DNA of 64,000 nt from Fodinibacter sp038258215 (GCA_038258215.1 JBBSQC010000007.1:62001-126000); one strand, 5' to 3'. Positions 7,736 through 16,635 are shown, numbered from the stretch's first letter. Notes: a model not told the origin generated them from the sequence alone. Made by a program: numbers and translations.

Positions 7736-9121
7736 TCAGGGCTCGACGTCGCGGGAGATCCCCGGGAGGAGCGCATCGCCCTCGAGCAGCGCCGCGAGGG
7801 CGTGCGGGTGGACCTCGTCGATGTGTTGCAGGCTCTTGCGCCGGTAGCGGATGAGCTGCACGATGCCCAGCCCCCAGAACAGAAACTGCACGGACATCGC
7901 CACCCGGAAGTCGTCGAGCGTGTAGAACTCCTGGCCCCTCGGCTCGAGTCGGTCGAGGATGATCCCGATGAGGGCGATGGTCATGAGGGATGCCGTGAAG
8001 CCCCCGATGTTGACCACTGCGGTCGCGCGCCCCAGCCGCGCTGAGGGGTGGAAGGTGCGGGCCAGGTCGAAACCGACCATCGAGCCCGGGCCACCGACCG
8101 CCGTCACGACGACGAGCAGCGTGAGGAGCCACAGGGGAGCCGGCCCGGGCCACAGCAGCACGACCGCCCAGATGGTGACGATGCAGCTGACGATGCCGAG
8201 GACCAGCTGCGAGCGCCGGTAGGGCACCCGGGAGGTGAACGTCGCCACGACGGGCCCGGCGGCCATGGCCGTGAAGGTCATGACGATGAGCAGGTTGGAT
8301 GCCGTGCGCGGGTCCAGCCCCTCCCCGCTGACGAGGAAGGGATAACCCCACAGCATGGTGAACACCGTGGCACCGAACTGCGAGCTGAAGTGCACCCACA
8401 TACCGAGCCGGGTGCCCGGGTTGCCCCATACCTCGGCGAGGGTTCTCGCCAGCGCCCTGATCTTGATCCGCTCGACCGCCTCCCCGCTGTAGGGGGAGTC
8501 CTTGACCACCGCGAGCAGGGCCACCGACAGCACCACACCGATCCCCGCGGCCGTGGCGAAGGACCGCGTCCAGCCGAAGGTGGCCAGCGCGGCCGCCAGC
8601 GGGGTGGCCGCCGCCACCGCGCCGAGCTGTCCGACCATGCCGGTCAGCTGGGTGACGAACGGGGCCTGCTTGACGCGGAACCAGACGGCGACCAGCCGCA
8701 GCAGCGAGGTGAAGACCATCGCGTCGCCGGCGCCGAGCATCACCCGGGCGGCCAGCCCGACACCGAACGACCCGGCGAACGCGAACCACATCTGGCCGGC
8801 GGTCATGAGCACCAGACCGACGAACATCAGCCTCTTGGAGCCGAACCGGTCCAGCAGCACTCCGACCGGGATCTGCATCGCGGCGTAGACCGACAGCTGC
8901 ACCACGGTGAACGTGGCCAGCTGGGACGCGGTGATGTCGAAGCGCTCGGCCGCGAGCAGGCCCGCGACACCGAGCGAGGTGCGGTGGAAGACGGCGAGGA
9001 CGTAGACGGACAGGCCCACGGCCCAGATGGCCCAGGCTCGACGACGCCCGATGTTGTGCACCTGGCGACGGAGCTGGGTGCCGGCCACCGACTCAGTGTA
9101 GGAGCCGGTCGGGATCGGCAT
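7736..9121 (-). CDS. Major facilitator superfamily transporter
   Basis: Integral membrane transporter of 461 aa with about twelve hydrophobic segments. MFS signatures are visible: a first helix AIWAVGLSVYVLAVFHRTSLG at residues ~32-52, the loop 2-3 motif GVLLDRFGSKRLMF at ~87-100, and GLAARVMLGAGDAMVFTSLLRLVAVWF. The start of the C-terminal half is less clear. It lies 50 bp downstream of gabT on the same strand, so it may be co-transcribed with it and move a related metabolite, but nothing in the sequence fixes the substrate. The first ATG is used; no strong ribosome-binding site distinguishes it from later starts. Confidence 0.85.
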   Translation of the reverse strand: MPIPTGSYTESVAGTQLRRQVHNIGRRRAWAIWAVGLSVYVLAVFHRTSLGVAGLLAAERFDITASQLATFTVVQLSVYAAMQIPVGVLLDRFGSKRLMFVGLVLMTAGQMWFAFAGSFGVGLAARVMLGAGDAMVFTSLLRLVAVWFRVKQAPFVTQLTGMVGQLGAVAAATPLAAALATFGWTRSFATAAGIGVVLSVALLAVVKDSPYSGEAVERIKIRALARTLAEVWGNPGTRLGMWVHFSSQFGATVFTMLWGYPFLVSGEGLDPRTASNLLIVMTFTAMAAGPVVATFTSRVPYRRSQLVLGIVSCIVTIWAVVLLWPGPAPLWLLTLLVVVTAVGGPGSMVGFDLARTFHPSARLGRATAVVNIGGFTASLMTIALIGIILDRLEPRGQEFYTLDDFRVAMSVQFLFWGLGIVQLIRYRRKSLQHIDEVHPHALAALLEGDALLPGISRDVEP

Positions 9122-9171
9122 CCCACCCGTTCAGCCGGCGGGCGGCCGGCCCGGGTGGCGTAGCGGCCGGG

Positions 9172-10506
9172 TCAGGACAGCGCCGCGGTGAACGACTCCT
9201 CCAGGACGTCCAGGCCCTCGTGCAGCAGGTCGTCGGAGATCGAGAGCGGCGGGAGGAAACGGAACACGTTGCCGTAGGTCCCGCAGGTGAGGGTGATCAG
9301 CCCGCGTTGGTGACAACCCCGGTTGACGGCCGCCGCCAGCGCGGCGGCCGGTGCCTTGGTCTCGGCGTCCTCGACGAGCTCCATCGCGATCATCGCGCCG
9401 CGCCCCCGCACCTCCCCGACCTCGTCGAACTTGTCGGCGAGGAGGGTGAGGCGGTCGGTGAGGACGTCGCCGACCTCCCTGGCCCGGCGCGCCAGGTGGT
9501 CCTCCTCCATCGACGCGATGGAGGCGAGGGCGGCGGCGCACGCCACCGGGTTGCCGCCGTAGGTGCCCCCGAGGCCCCCCACGTGGACGCTGTCCATCAG
9601 CTCGGCGCGACCGGTGACCGCGGCCAACGGCATCCCCCCGGCGATCCCCTTGGCCGTGGTGATGAGGTCGGGGACGACGCCCTCGTGATCGCACGCGAAC
9701 CAGTCGCCGGTGCGACAGAAGCCGGACTGCACCTCGTCCGCGATCAGGAGGATGCCGTGCTCGCGGCACCAGTCCGACAGCCCCGGCAGGAAGCCGTCGG
9801 GCGGCACGATGAAGCCACCCTCGCCCTGGATCGGCTCGATGATGACGGCGGCACAGTTCTTCTCCCCGACCTGCGCGTGGATCTGCTCCGTGATGGTGCG
9901 CAACGCGTCGGCCGCGCAGGCCTCGGCCCCGCCCGGCCACCGGTAGGGGTAGGCCATCGGGACGCGGTGGAGGTCTCCGGCGAACGGTCCGAACCCGTCC
10001 TTGTAGGGCATGTTCTTGGCGGTCAGGCCCATCGTCAGGTTGGTGCGCCCGTGGTAGGCGTGGTCGAACGCGACGACGGCGGTGCGACCGGTCGCGTGGC
10101 GGGCGATCTTCACCGCGTTCTCGACTGCTTCGGCGCCGGAGTTGAACAGGGCCGAGCGCTTCTCGTGCTCACCCGGCGTGATCTCGTTGAGCTTCTCGCA
10201 GACCTCGACGTAGCGGTCGTAGGGCGTGACCATGAAGCAGGTGTGGGTGAACTGCCGGATCTGCTCGCTGACCGCGTCGATGATCCGCTGGTTGCCGTTG
10301 CCCACCGTCGTCACGGCGATCCCCGAGCCGAAGTCGATGAGCTGGTTGCCGTCCGCGTCGCGCACCACTCCCCCCGAGCCCTCCACGACGTAGATCGGCA
10401 GGCCGGTGCTGACGCCGGCCGCGACGGCGGCCACCTTGCGCTGCTGCCAGGCCTGGGATGCCGGGCCGGGGATGGAGGTCGCGAGGATCCGCTTCTGCTC
10501 GATCAT
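9172..10506 (-). CDS. gabT: 4-aminobutyrate aminotransferase
   Basis: PLP-dependent class-III aminotransferase, 444 aa, predicted to convert GABA and 2-oxoglutarate to succinate semialdehyde and glutamate. Visible features: GIAVTTVGNGNQRI near residue 58, NSGAEAVENAVKIAR (PLP phosphate region), AYHGRTNLTMGLT, EPIQGEGGFIVPP, LIADEVQSGFCRTG (the Asp that contacts the PLP ring) and TTAKGIAGGMPLA with the Schiff-base Lys. Start ATG at 10506; the open frame upstream has no family similarity. The succinate-semialdehyde dehydrogenase partner is not in the window. The response regulator at 10674 diverges from it. Confidence 0.93.
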   Translation of the reverse strand: MIEQKRILATSIPGPASQAWQQRKVAAVAAGVSTGLPIYVVEGSGGVVRDADGNQLIDFGSGIAVTTVGNGNQRIIDAVSEQIRQFTHTCFMVTPYDRYVEVCEKLNEITPGEHEKRSALFNSGAEAVENAVKIARHATGRTAVVAFDHAYHGRTNLTMGLTAKNMPYKDGFGPFAGDLHRVPMAYPYRWPGGAEACAADALRTITEQIHAQVGEKNCAAVIIEPIQGEGGFIVPPDGFLPGLSDWCREHGILLIADEVQSGFCRTGDWFACDHEGVVPDLITTAKGIAGGMPLAAVTGRAELMDSVHVGGLGGTYGGNPVACAAALASIASMEEDHLARRAREVGDVLTDRLTLLADKFDEVGEVRGRGAMIAMELVEDAETKAPAAALAAAVNRGCHQRGLITLTCGTYGNVFRFLPPLSISDDLLHEGLDVLEESFTAALS

Positions 10507-10673
10507 GGGTCCGATCCTATTCGCGTTGAGGACCACGGCGCACCACGGAATCCGTCGTCCTGACCGGTCACGACCCACCGGATCGAGGATTATTTGCATT
10601 GTGGGAGGTGAACACAGGGTCTGTGGGTAGCCTGCTCGTGTCCGTCAACACCACGCACCGCCGGGAGCCCAAT

Positions 10674-11363
10674 GTGAGACTGCTCCTCGTCGAGGATGAG
10701 CGACCGCTGGCCGCGGCCCTTCGTCAGACGCTGCGGGAGGAGGGGTGGGTCGTCGACCACGCCTCGGACGGCCGCGAGGGCCTGCACATGGGGCTCGTCG
10801 GTGAGTACGACATCGTCGTGCTCGACATCATGCTCCCCCAGCTCAACGGCTACGACGTGCTCAAGCACCTGCGAGCCAACGACATCTGGGTGCCGGTGAT
10901 GATGCTCACCGCCAAGGACGGGGACTACGACCAGACCGACGCCTTCGAGCTCGGAGCCGACGACTACGTCACCAAGCCCTTCAGCACCCCCGTGCTCCTC
11001 GCCCGTCTCCAGGCGCTGGCGCGGCGCGGCGCTCCCGAACGCCCGGTGGCCCTCACGGTCGGGGGTCTCAGCCTCGACCCCACGACGCGCAGCGTGACGC
11101 GAGAAGGGCAGGAGATCAGGCTCACCGCCCGGGAGTACGCCCTCCTGCACCACCTCATGCGGCGCGCCGGGCAGGTGCAGAGCAAGACCGAGATCCTCCA
11201 GCACGTCTGGGACTCGGACTACCCGGGCGCGGACAACGTCGTCGAGGTCTACATCGGCTACCTCCGCCGCAAGATCGACGCCCCGTTCAAGGTCAAGTCC
11301 CTCGAGACCGTGCGCGGAGTCGGCTACCGGCTCAACCCGATCGATGGTCGAAGGGGAGGCTGA
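10674..11363 (+). CDS. OmpR/PhoB-type response regulator
   Basis: Two-component response regulator, 229 aa, GTG start. The receiver domain begins at the first residues (RLLLVEDE with acidic pocket), contains the phosphoacceptor in IVVLDIMLPQLNGYDVL near residue 51, MLTAKD, and the conserved Lys in DDYVTKPFS. The winged-helix domain covers residues ~130-225 (LTAREYALLHHLMRRAGQV, then VEVYIGYLRRKID and VRGVGYRL). I use the GTG at 10674 because it begins the canonical receiver; upstream codons are not conserved-looking. Its 3' end overlaps the 3' end of the opposing histidine kinase gene by 32 bp, an unusual arrangement for a probable pair. Confidence 0.92.
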   Translation: MRLLLVEDERPLAAALRQTLREEGWVVDHASDGREGLHMGLVGEYDIVVLDIMLPQLNGYDVLKHLRANDIWVPVMMLTAKDGDYDQTDAFELGADDYVTKPFSTPVLLARLQALARRGAPERPVALTVGGLSLDPTTRSVTREGQEIRLTAREYALLHHLMRRAGQVQSKTEILQHVWDSDYPGADNVVEVYIGYLRRKIDAPFKVKSLETVRGVGYRLNPIDGRRGG

Positions 11364-12699
11364 CGACGAACCTGCACCACCCCTCCGGTGACTCCCCAGC
11401 GGTCACGGTGCCCCGGTGCGCCCCGACGATGTCGGCAACGATGGCCAGCCCCAGTCCGGTGCCCCCGGTGTCCCGGGTGCGCGAGTCGTCCAGGCGCACG
11501 AAGCGCTCGAAGACACGGTCGCGCTCAGCCGGCTCGATCGTCGGTCCGTCGTTGTCGACCATGAGGACGGCACGCTCTCCCACCGCGCGCAGGGTCACCC
11601 GGATCTGGCCATTTGTGTGTCGCTCGGCGTTCTCCACGAGGTTGCGCACCACTCGGCCGAGACGATCCTCGTCACCCTCGAGGCGGATCGGCACGACCGA
11701 GACGCTCACCGGGGCGCTCCTCATGCGGACCACCGCGACCTCGGCCAGGACGACGTCGTCGAGGTCGACGTCCCCGAGGCGGAGCTGCATCGCACCCTCG
11801 TCGGCGGCGGCGAGCGCCAGCAGGTCGTCGACGAGCACCGACAGCCGGTCCACCTCTGCCGAGGCGCTGCGCGCGGTCATGACGCGCTCGGCGTCCGGGC
11901 GGTCCTGAGACAGGCGGTCCAGGAGGACCCGGATCGTGGCGAGCGGGCTGCGCAGCTCGTGGCCGGCATCTGCCACGAACGCCCGGCGATCGGCGTCGGC
12001 CCGGCGCAACCGTTCCAGGACCCGGTTCATCGTCTCCCCCAGCTTGGCGAGCTCGTCCCGCCCGGGCGGGACATCGATCCGCCGGCCGGGCTGGGAGGCC
12101 GCCATGGCGTCGACCTGGTCACGCATCCGCTCCACGGGTCTCAGGGCCTGGCTCACGGCGAAGGTGGTGAGTGACCCGAGGACGGCGGCGAGCCCGACGG
12201 CGGCGATGAGGGCGAACTCGGCCGACTGGGCGAGGACGCTGGCCTCGACCCTCGTGGCCACGGCCACCAGCACGACGTACCGCGTCCCGTCAGCCGCCGG
12301 AGCGTCGGCGACGGCCACGGCATAGCCACCGGGAGGGACGTCGGGGGGGTCGTTGAGCACCACCACGCGCACCGCTCCCGACTCCACCTCGAGGTCGGCG
12401 AGCGGGGTGACCGCGGCCGGGTCGGAGGTGAGGATGACGCGACCGGTGCTCGCATCGACGACTTGGGCCACCCTGCTGCCCAGGGCCAGCTGGTGCGCAC
12501 CGAGGATGGTCTCGATCGGCTGGTTGCGCACGTCGGCCCGCAGCTCGGTCGCCTCGGCCACTGCCAGGTCCCGTGCCGAAGCGTCCAACAGCTGACCCAG
12601 GGAGAGGTAGACGACCCCGGCGATAGCGGTGCTCACGAGCACGACCACAGGCATGGTCAGCACGAGGATGCGGCTTCGGACACCGAGCCGGAGGGCCAT
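11332..12699 (-). CDS. Membrane sensor histidine kinase
   Basis: 455 aa. Two membrane helices (residues ~12-36 and ~165-187) bracket a ~130-residue extracytoplasmic sensor; HAMP follows (ALRPVERMRDQVDAM), then the dimerisation H-box FVADAGHELRSPLATIR with the phosphorylatable His, and the catalytic domain with N box VVRNLVENAERHTNG, G1 VDNDGPTI, F box VFERFVRLD and G2 TGGTGLGLAIVADIV. Convergent with, and overlapping, the response regulator at 10674-11363, its likely partner. A SigB-type promoter and a leader hairpin lie upstream of its ATG. Sensor ligand unknown. Confidence 0.92.
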   Translation of the reverse strand: MALRLGVRSRILVLTMPVVVLVSTAIAGVVYLSLGQLLDASARDLAVAEATELRADVRNQPIETILGAHQLALGSRVAQVVDASTGRVILTSDPAAVTPLADLEVESGAVRVVVLNDPPDVPPGGYAVAVADAPAADGTRYVVLVAVATRVEASVLAQSAEFALIAAVGLAAVLGSLTTFAVSQALRPVERMRDQVDAMAASQPGRRIDVPPGRDELAKLGETMNRVLERLRRADADRRAFVADAGHELRSPLATIRVLLDRLSQDRPDAERVMTARSASAEVDRLSVLVDDLLALAAADEGAMQLRLGDVDLDDVVLAEVAVVRMRSAPVSVSVVPIRLEGDEDRLGRVVRNLVENAERHTNGQIRVTLRAVGERAVLMVDNDGPTIEPAERDRVFERFVRLDDSRTRDTGGTGLGLAIVADIVGAHRGTVTAGESPEGWCRFVVSLPFDHRSG

Positions 12700-12744
12700 G
12701 GGCAGAGTCTAGGGACGCCACACCGGGCCCGCGGACCACGTGGT

Positions 12745-12777
12745 GAGCGCGTCGGCCTCTCCTGGGCCGACGCGCTC
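12745..12777. repeat. 13-bp perfect stem-loop in the kinase-sigma intergenic region
   Basis: Arms GAGCGCGTCGGCC and the exact complement around a seven-base loop. It lies between the divergent starts of the histidine kinase and the sigma-factor gene, just downstream of a SigB-type promoter pointing to the kinase, so it would sit in that mRNA leader rather than at the end of a gene. It could attenuate or stabilise the transcript. Confidence 0.6.
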
Positions 12778-12787
12778 GGTACGGGAA

Positions 12788-12813
12788 GTACCCGCGGGCT
12801 CTGCAGGTCAAAC
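12788..12813 (-). promoter_or_regulatory. SigB/SigF-type promoter upstream of the histidine kinase
   Basis: Minus strand GTTT (12813-12810), 16-base spacer, GGGTAC (12793-12788). This fits the published Streptomyces SigB consensus GNNT-N14-16-GGGTAC and the mycobacterial SigF type. It would start transcription about 80 bases before the kinase ATG. The sigma gene that probably reads it starts 240 bp away on the other strand. The rest of the 351-bp interval 12700-13050 shows nothing else I can name. Confidence 0.6.
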
Positions 12814-13050
12814 CGTGACGACTCGCCGGCCACGAGGGCGCTGTCCCCGGTCGAACGTCGGAGTGATCTTCCTGGGGTGCGCCAGGGTCCGGACAGGAGT
12901 GCTGGTTGGACAGGATGCCGTCGAGCTCGAAGTGGGGCTGACGCGAAAGTCCCATGGCGTCCGTGTCCTCATTACCGTCGGCTCAGGGGTCGATTTCCCC
13001 GACGCAGGTCCGACAGCGCGGCCTCCCACCTTCACGGTCAGGACGATCAC

Positions 13051-13827
13051 GTGCGCTCAAGCTCTCGGCCCCACCCGGCCCCCCGCAGCATCGACGACGC
13101 CGTTGCCCTCGTGCTCCATTCGTGCGATGACGGCGAGCTCACAGCCGAGGCCCGGGAGCGGATCGTGTTGGCTGCCCTCGACCTGGCCGACTCCGTCGCC
13201 CTGAGGTACAGGGGCCGGGGCATCGACCTCGAGGACCTTCGGCAGGTCGCGAGGCTGGCGCTGGTGAAGGCGGCCGCGCGCTACCGCCCCTCGGCGGGAA
13301 CCTTCACCGGGTTCGCCGTCCCGACGATCATGGGCGAGGTCAAGCGGCACTTCCGGGATCACGGCTGGGTCGTGCGGCCCCCGCGGTCGCTGCAGGAGGG
13401 GCGGATGGCGCTGACGTCGGCGCAGGAGTCGTTGCGGCACTTCCTCGGACGCGAGGCGACGACTGAGGAGCTGGCCGAGCTGTTGGGTGTCGACGAGTCG
13501 ACCGTTCGCGAGACCCAGCGCTGTACGTCGGGCTTCCGGCCGGCGTCCCTGGATGCCCCTCTCGCCCCGAGCGGTGCCTGCCTCGGCGACAGCATGGTCG
13601 ACCCGGAGGACCCCTACGACTCGATCGAGCTCCGAGCCGTGTTGCGCGACGGCCTGCGGCTCCTCGACGACCGGGAGCGGCTCGTGGTGCGGCTCAGGTT
13701 CGGCGAGGAGCTCTCCCAAGCGGCCATCGGTGACCGCATCGGAGTGAGCCAGATGCAGGTGTCGCGCATCCTCGCCTCGATCACGCAACGGCTCCGCGTA
13801 CACCTCGACAGCTCGGTCGCCGCTTGA
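13051..13827 (+). CDS. Alternative sigma-70-family factor, SigB/SigF/SigG class
   Basis: RNA polymerase sigma factor, 258 aa, group 3, the type used for general stress responses. Region 2 is at residues ~45-115 (GIDLEDLRQVARLALVKAA, FAVPTIMGEVKRHFRD, then VRPPRSLQEG), region 3 follows (LTSAQESLRHFLGREATTEELAELLG), and region 4 is at ~195-255 (LDDRERLVVRLRFGEELSQ, IGVSQMQVSRILASI). The GTG start at 13051 has CAGGA eight bases upstream. No rsbV/rsbW-type gene is adjacent, but three RsbW-like ATPases lie within 9 kb. Seven promoters of the form it should recognise are scattered through the window. Confidence 0.92.
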   Translation: MRSSSRPHPAPRSIDDAVALVLHSCDDGELTAEARERIVLAALDLADSVALRYRGRGIDLEDLRQVARLALVKAAARYRPSAGTFTGFAVPTIMGEVKRHFRDHGWVVRPPRSLQEGRMALTSAQESLRHFLGREATTEELAELLGVDESTVRETQRCTSGFRPASLDAPLAPSGACLGDSMVDPEDPYDSIELRAVLRDGLRLLDDRERLVVRLRFGEELSQAAIGDRIGVSQMQVSRILASITQRLRVHLDSSVAA

Positions 13828-13946
13828 CGAGGGCGCCCCGGCCCGAGCCTTGACGCCGCGATGACGTACCCACCCACCGAGAGAAGATCGGGCTGTACGG
13901 CGAGCACGCCCGGCCGGACGTCAGCGCCTGAGCGCGGACCCGCTCG

Positions 13947-14609
13947 TCACCAGTCCTGAAGAGCCCGGAGCAGACCTGCCGGGTCCGCGAAGATGTTGGC
14001 CGCACCGGCGTCCTGCAGCTCGGCCGCGCTGGTGCCCCCGCAGGTCAACCCGATTCCGATCCCTTTGACCGTGGCGCACGCGGCGAGGTCCCACACCGAG
14101 TCACCGACGAAGAGGGTGCGCAGGGGGTCGAGGTCGCTGCGGGCCACGGCCTTCTCGAAGATCTCTCCTGCCGGCTTGGACTTCTCCACGTCTGCTCCGG
14201 AGACCACGACGTCGAAGTCGGGATCGCCCAACGCACCCACGAGTGCCTGCAGGTCGCGTTGGCCCGACGAGGTCGCCAGCACCACCCGGACGTCGGCGTG
14301 GCGGCACCACCGGATGAGCTCGCGGGCACCCGGCAGGGGTCGGACGCGGTCGTGCCACTGCGCGAAGAGAGCATCGTGGGCCGAGATCACGTCGGTGTCC
14401 GTGGTGGCGTCTCGCTCTGGGCCCAGGACGTGCTCGACCAGGAGATCGGCACCCATGCCGATCGCGCGGTGCACCACTGCCATCTCGGGCGTGCTGCCGT
14501 ACTGGCGGAAGGCCTGCCACCAGCACACGGTGTGCAGATAGGTCGTGTCGACCAGGGTTCCGTCCAGGTCCAGCACGATCCCCCTGGCGTCCTGCAGCCC
14601 GCTACCCAT
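13947..14609 (-). CDS. HAD-superfamily phosphatase (phosphoglycolate-phosphatase/beta-PGM-like)
   Basis: Cytoplasmic phosphohydrolase of 220 aa. HAD motif I is LDLDGTLVDT near residues 13-22, a helical cap follows (TVCWWQAFRQYG ... GMGADLLVEHVLG), motif II is in VVLATSSGQRD, motif III Lys in EKSKPAGEIFEKA and motif IV in TLFVGDSVWDLAAC. The substrate cannot be read from sequence. I begin at the ATG at 14609, which has GAGAGGGAG at good distance; an ATG at 14642 would add eleven residues with no ribosome-binding site. It is convergent with the sigma gene and divergent from the DUF7218 gene. Confidence 0.85.
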   Translation of the reverse strand: MGSGLQDARGIVLDLDGTLVDTTYLHTVCWWQAFRQYGSTPEMAVVHRAIGMGADLLVEHVLGPERDATTDTDVISAHDALFAQWHDRVRPLPGARELIRWCRHADVRVVLATSSGQRDLQALVGALGDPDFDVVVSGADVEKSKPAGEIFEKAVARSDLDPLRTLFVGDSVWDLAACATVKGIGIGLTCGGTSAAELQDAGAANIFADPAGLLRALQDW

Positions 14610-14684
14610 GGTTCGCTCCCTCTCGGCCGTCGGATGAGACATGTCGGGGCAGTGCCCGCTTCAGTGCTTCCGAAACGTGGGTCG

Positions 14685-14710
14685 GTTTGTGAAGCGCGGC
14701 TCATGGGTAT
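14685..14710 (+). promoter_or_regulatory. SigB/SigF-type promoter for the DUF7218 gene
   Basis: GTTT (14685-14688), 16-base spacer, GGGTAT (14705-14710), ending 31 bases before the ATG. One of seven such elements in the window and among the best matches. Confidence 0.65.
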
Positions 14711-14741
14711 GCCGATGTCACGACAACGCGAGGAGACCGCC

Positions 14742-15011
14742 ATGCCCCGTCCGAAGCCCGGCCCGTCGATCAAGGATCCGGAGATGTACGAGTCGCTGCG
14801 TGATGACGGGGCCAGCAAGGAGAAGGCGGCCCGCATCTCCAACGCAGCCGCCAACAGCTCTCGCTCCACCGTCGGCCGCAAGGGTGGTCGCAGCGGGGAC
14901 TACGAGGACTGGACCAAGAAGGAACTCGAGCAGAGGGCAAGCGAGCTCGAGGTCGACGGGCGGTCGACGATGTCCAAGTCCGAGCTGATCTCCGCCCTGC
15001 GGAACCACTGA
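14742..15011 (+). CDS. DUF7218 family small protein with Rho-N-like C terminus
   Basis: 89-residue hydrophilic, charged protein. The N-terminal half has the family's characteristic MPRPKPGPSIKDPEMYESL and DGASKEKAARISNAAAN; after a Gly/Arg linker, residues ~55-89 (YEDWTKKELEQRASELEV, MSKSELISALRNH) resemble a Rho N-terminal/SAP-type helix-extended-loop-helix that can bind nucleic acid. ATG at 14742 has GAGGAG at the right distance. A SigB-type promoter sits upstream, so a stress-induced, possibly DNA-associated protein is likely. Function unknown. Confidence 0.85.
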   Translation: MPRPKPGPSIKDPEMYESLRDDGASKEKAARISNAAANSSRSTVGRKGGRSGDYEDWTKKELEQRASELEVDGRSTMSKSELISALRNH

Positions 15012-15054
15012 GCCGCGAAGGCCCTCGGGCCTCGACCCGCCGCCGCTGCCGCTG

Positions 15055-15576
15055 TCAGCTGACGCGCCGCCTCGAGGGTCCGCCGAGGGTCGCCCACACG
15101 ACCTGACCGGTGCGGTCCTCGCCCACTCCCCACTCGTGGGCGATGGCCCGCACGACTCGGAGGCCGCGCCCATGGTCACGCCACACCACCAGTGGTAGGG
15201 GGTGCGGCGTCGTCGCACTCCCGCCATCGGTGACCTCGACCTCGAGGGACTCGGGTCGCACCTTCCAACGCACCCGCATCGTCTGGTCGGAGAGGGTTCT
15301 GGCGTGCCGGAAGGCGTTCGTCAGCAGTTCGGTGACGATGACCTGTCCGTCCTCGACCAGCTCCGCCTCAAGGCCCCGTGCCAGCAGGTCCTCGCCCATC
15401 AACCCGCGGACCTGGGCCACGGACTCGGTGTGGACCGCCACCCGCACGGTGCAGATCACGCACTGCTCCCCCGGCCCCGGTCGTTCCATCACGACCAACC
15501 CGGTCGTGGACGGCGCGCGGCCCGAAGCCGTCGGTGCGGGCTCCACGGCGGGAAGCGTCGTGCTGTCCACGGACAT
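15055..15576 (-). CDS. RsbW-like ATP-binding protein (HATPase_c_2), copy 1
   Basis: 173-residue GHKL ATPase of the anti-sigma-factor/serine-kinase family. N box: VIVTELLTNAFRHA; G1: VEVTDGGSAT; G2: DHGRGLRVVRAIAHEWG; C-terminal VWATLGGPSRRRV. Proteins of this family bind and inhibit SigB/SigF-type factors or phosphorylate STAS anti-sigma antagonists. Two close paralogues lie at 18661-19188 and 21305-21796, sharing the last thirteen or so residues almost exactly. The ATG at 15576 is preceded by GGAAGGA. No STAS-domain partner is found in the window. The target sigma could be the one at 13051, which is inference. Confidence 0.87.
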   Translation of the reverse strand: MSVDSTTLPAVEPAPTASGRAPSTTGLVVMERPGPGEQCVICTVRVAVHTESVAQVRGLMGEDLLARGLEAELVEDGQVIVTELLTNAFRHARTLSDQTMRVRWKVRPESLEVEVTDGGSATTPHPLPLVVWRDHGRGLRVVRAIAHEWGVGEDRTGQVVWATLGGPSRRRVS

Positions 15577-15756
15577 GGCTGGTCCTTCCACTCGGGAAGG
15601 CCACTCTGTCGGACCTGGCCCCGCCTCACGCACTGGCGACTCCTATGGAACCGTAACACTCGCTCCCGGGGCTGTTCCCGGGGTCCACGTCCCGAGCACG
15701 GCGCGAACGGACCACGGCGCGGATGCCCGATTCGACGGTCGGCGTAGTCTCGTGGG

Positions 15757-16509
15757 ATGAACCACCCGATCGACCTTGCGGCCGACGCTCCGTCGCGCCA
15801 GGAGCACCTGCGATCCGTGGCGGACGCCTTCGCCCAGATCGGCGCCCAGATCGTCACGGCCCCCGGCGAGGGGCTTGCCTCGCTCGTCGAGGTCACCGCG
15901 GCCCGCGTGCCCGGCGCGCAGGCCGTCAGCGTGACAACGCTGCGACGCGGCACCTTCGAGACGAGCGCGGCCACCAACTCCTTCGCCCGCCGCGCCGACG
16001 CCATCCAGTACGAGGTGGGGGCAGGGCCGTGTGTCGACGCGGCACTCGACGCCACGACCTACCGCGCCGGGGACATCCAGCACGACGAGCGGTGGCCCGA
16101 GTTCGGGCACCGGGTCTCCTCGCTCGGGGTCAGGAGCATGTTGGCGTACCGCCTGCACCTGGAGGGTCAGGACATGGTTGCGGCACTCAACATCTACTCG
16201 AAGCAGCTCCACGCCTTCGACGACGACGCGATGACGATGGGGCTGCTGTTGGCCACCCACGGGGCCCTGACCCTGAGGGCGGCGAGCAGCAGCCGTGAGG
16301 CGGTCCACCTCAACAAGGCCCTGAAGTCCAGCCGCACGATCGGCACGGCGATCGGCATCCTCATGTCGACCCATGTGCTCTCCCAGCAGCAGGCCTTCGA
16401 CCTGATCTCGGTCGCCAGCCAGAACAGCAACCGGAAGCTCGTTGATGTCGCCTCCGACGTCGTGGCTGAAGGCGACCTGGAGAGCGTGCTCGAGCTGCGC
16501 GCCCGCTGA
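15757..16509 (+). CDS. GAF-ANTAR regulatory protein
   Basis: 250 aa, typical length for actinobacterial GAF-ANTAR proteins. Residues ~20-170 form a GAF sensor domain (IQYEVGAGPCVDAALD, RVSSLGVRSMLAYRLHL); residues ~180-245 form the ANTAR domain (LNKALKSSRTIGTAIGILMSTHVLSQQQAFDLISVASQNSNRKL). ANTAR domains bind paired hexaloop hairpins in nascent RNA and antiterminate transcription. The target RNAs cannot be told from this window. It diverges from the first RsbW-like gene, so both may answer the same stress signal. Confidence 0.9.
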   Translation: MNHPIDLAADAPSRQEHLRSVADAFAQIGAQIVTAPGEGLASLVEVTAARVPGAQAVSVTTLRRGTFETSAATNSFARRADAIQYEVGAGPCVDAALDATTYRAGDIQHDERWPEFGHRVSSLGVRSMLAYRLHLEGQDMVAALNIYSKQLHAFDDDAMTMGLLLATHGALTLRAASSSREAVHLNKALKSSRTIGTAIGILMSTHVLSQQQAFDLISVASQNSNRKLVDVASDVVAEGDLESVLELRAR

Positions 16510-16635
16510 GGGCCGCGGGAGCAGGCGGAAGGATCCGCGGAGCCGGCCGCGCACCGAGACCATCGCGTGATGATCTGAGCCGAGTCGTGGGGCCGCCCAA
16601 CGTCGCTCGGAGGTTCGACCTCGCGATGGTCGAGG

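Noticed and set aside
10599..10673. N-terminal extension of the response regulator
   Set aside because: The frame is open, but receivers begin at the RLLLVEDE strand and the extension overlaps the probable promoter region.
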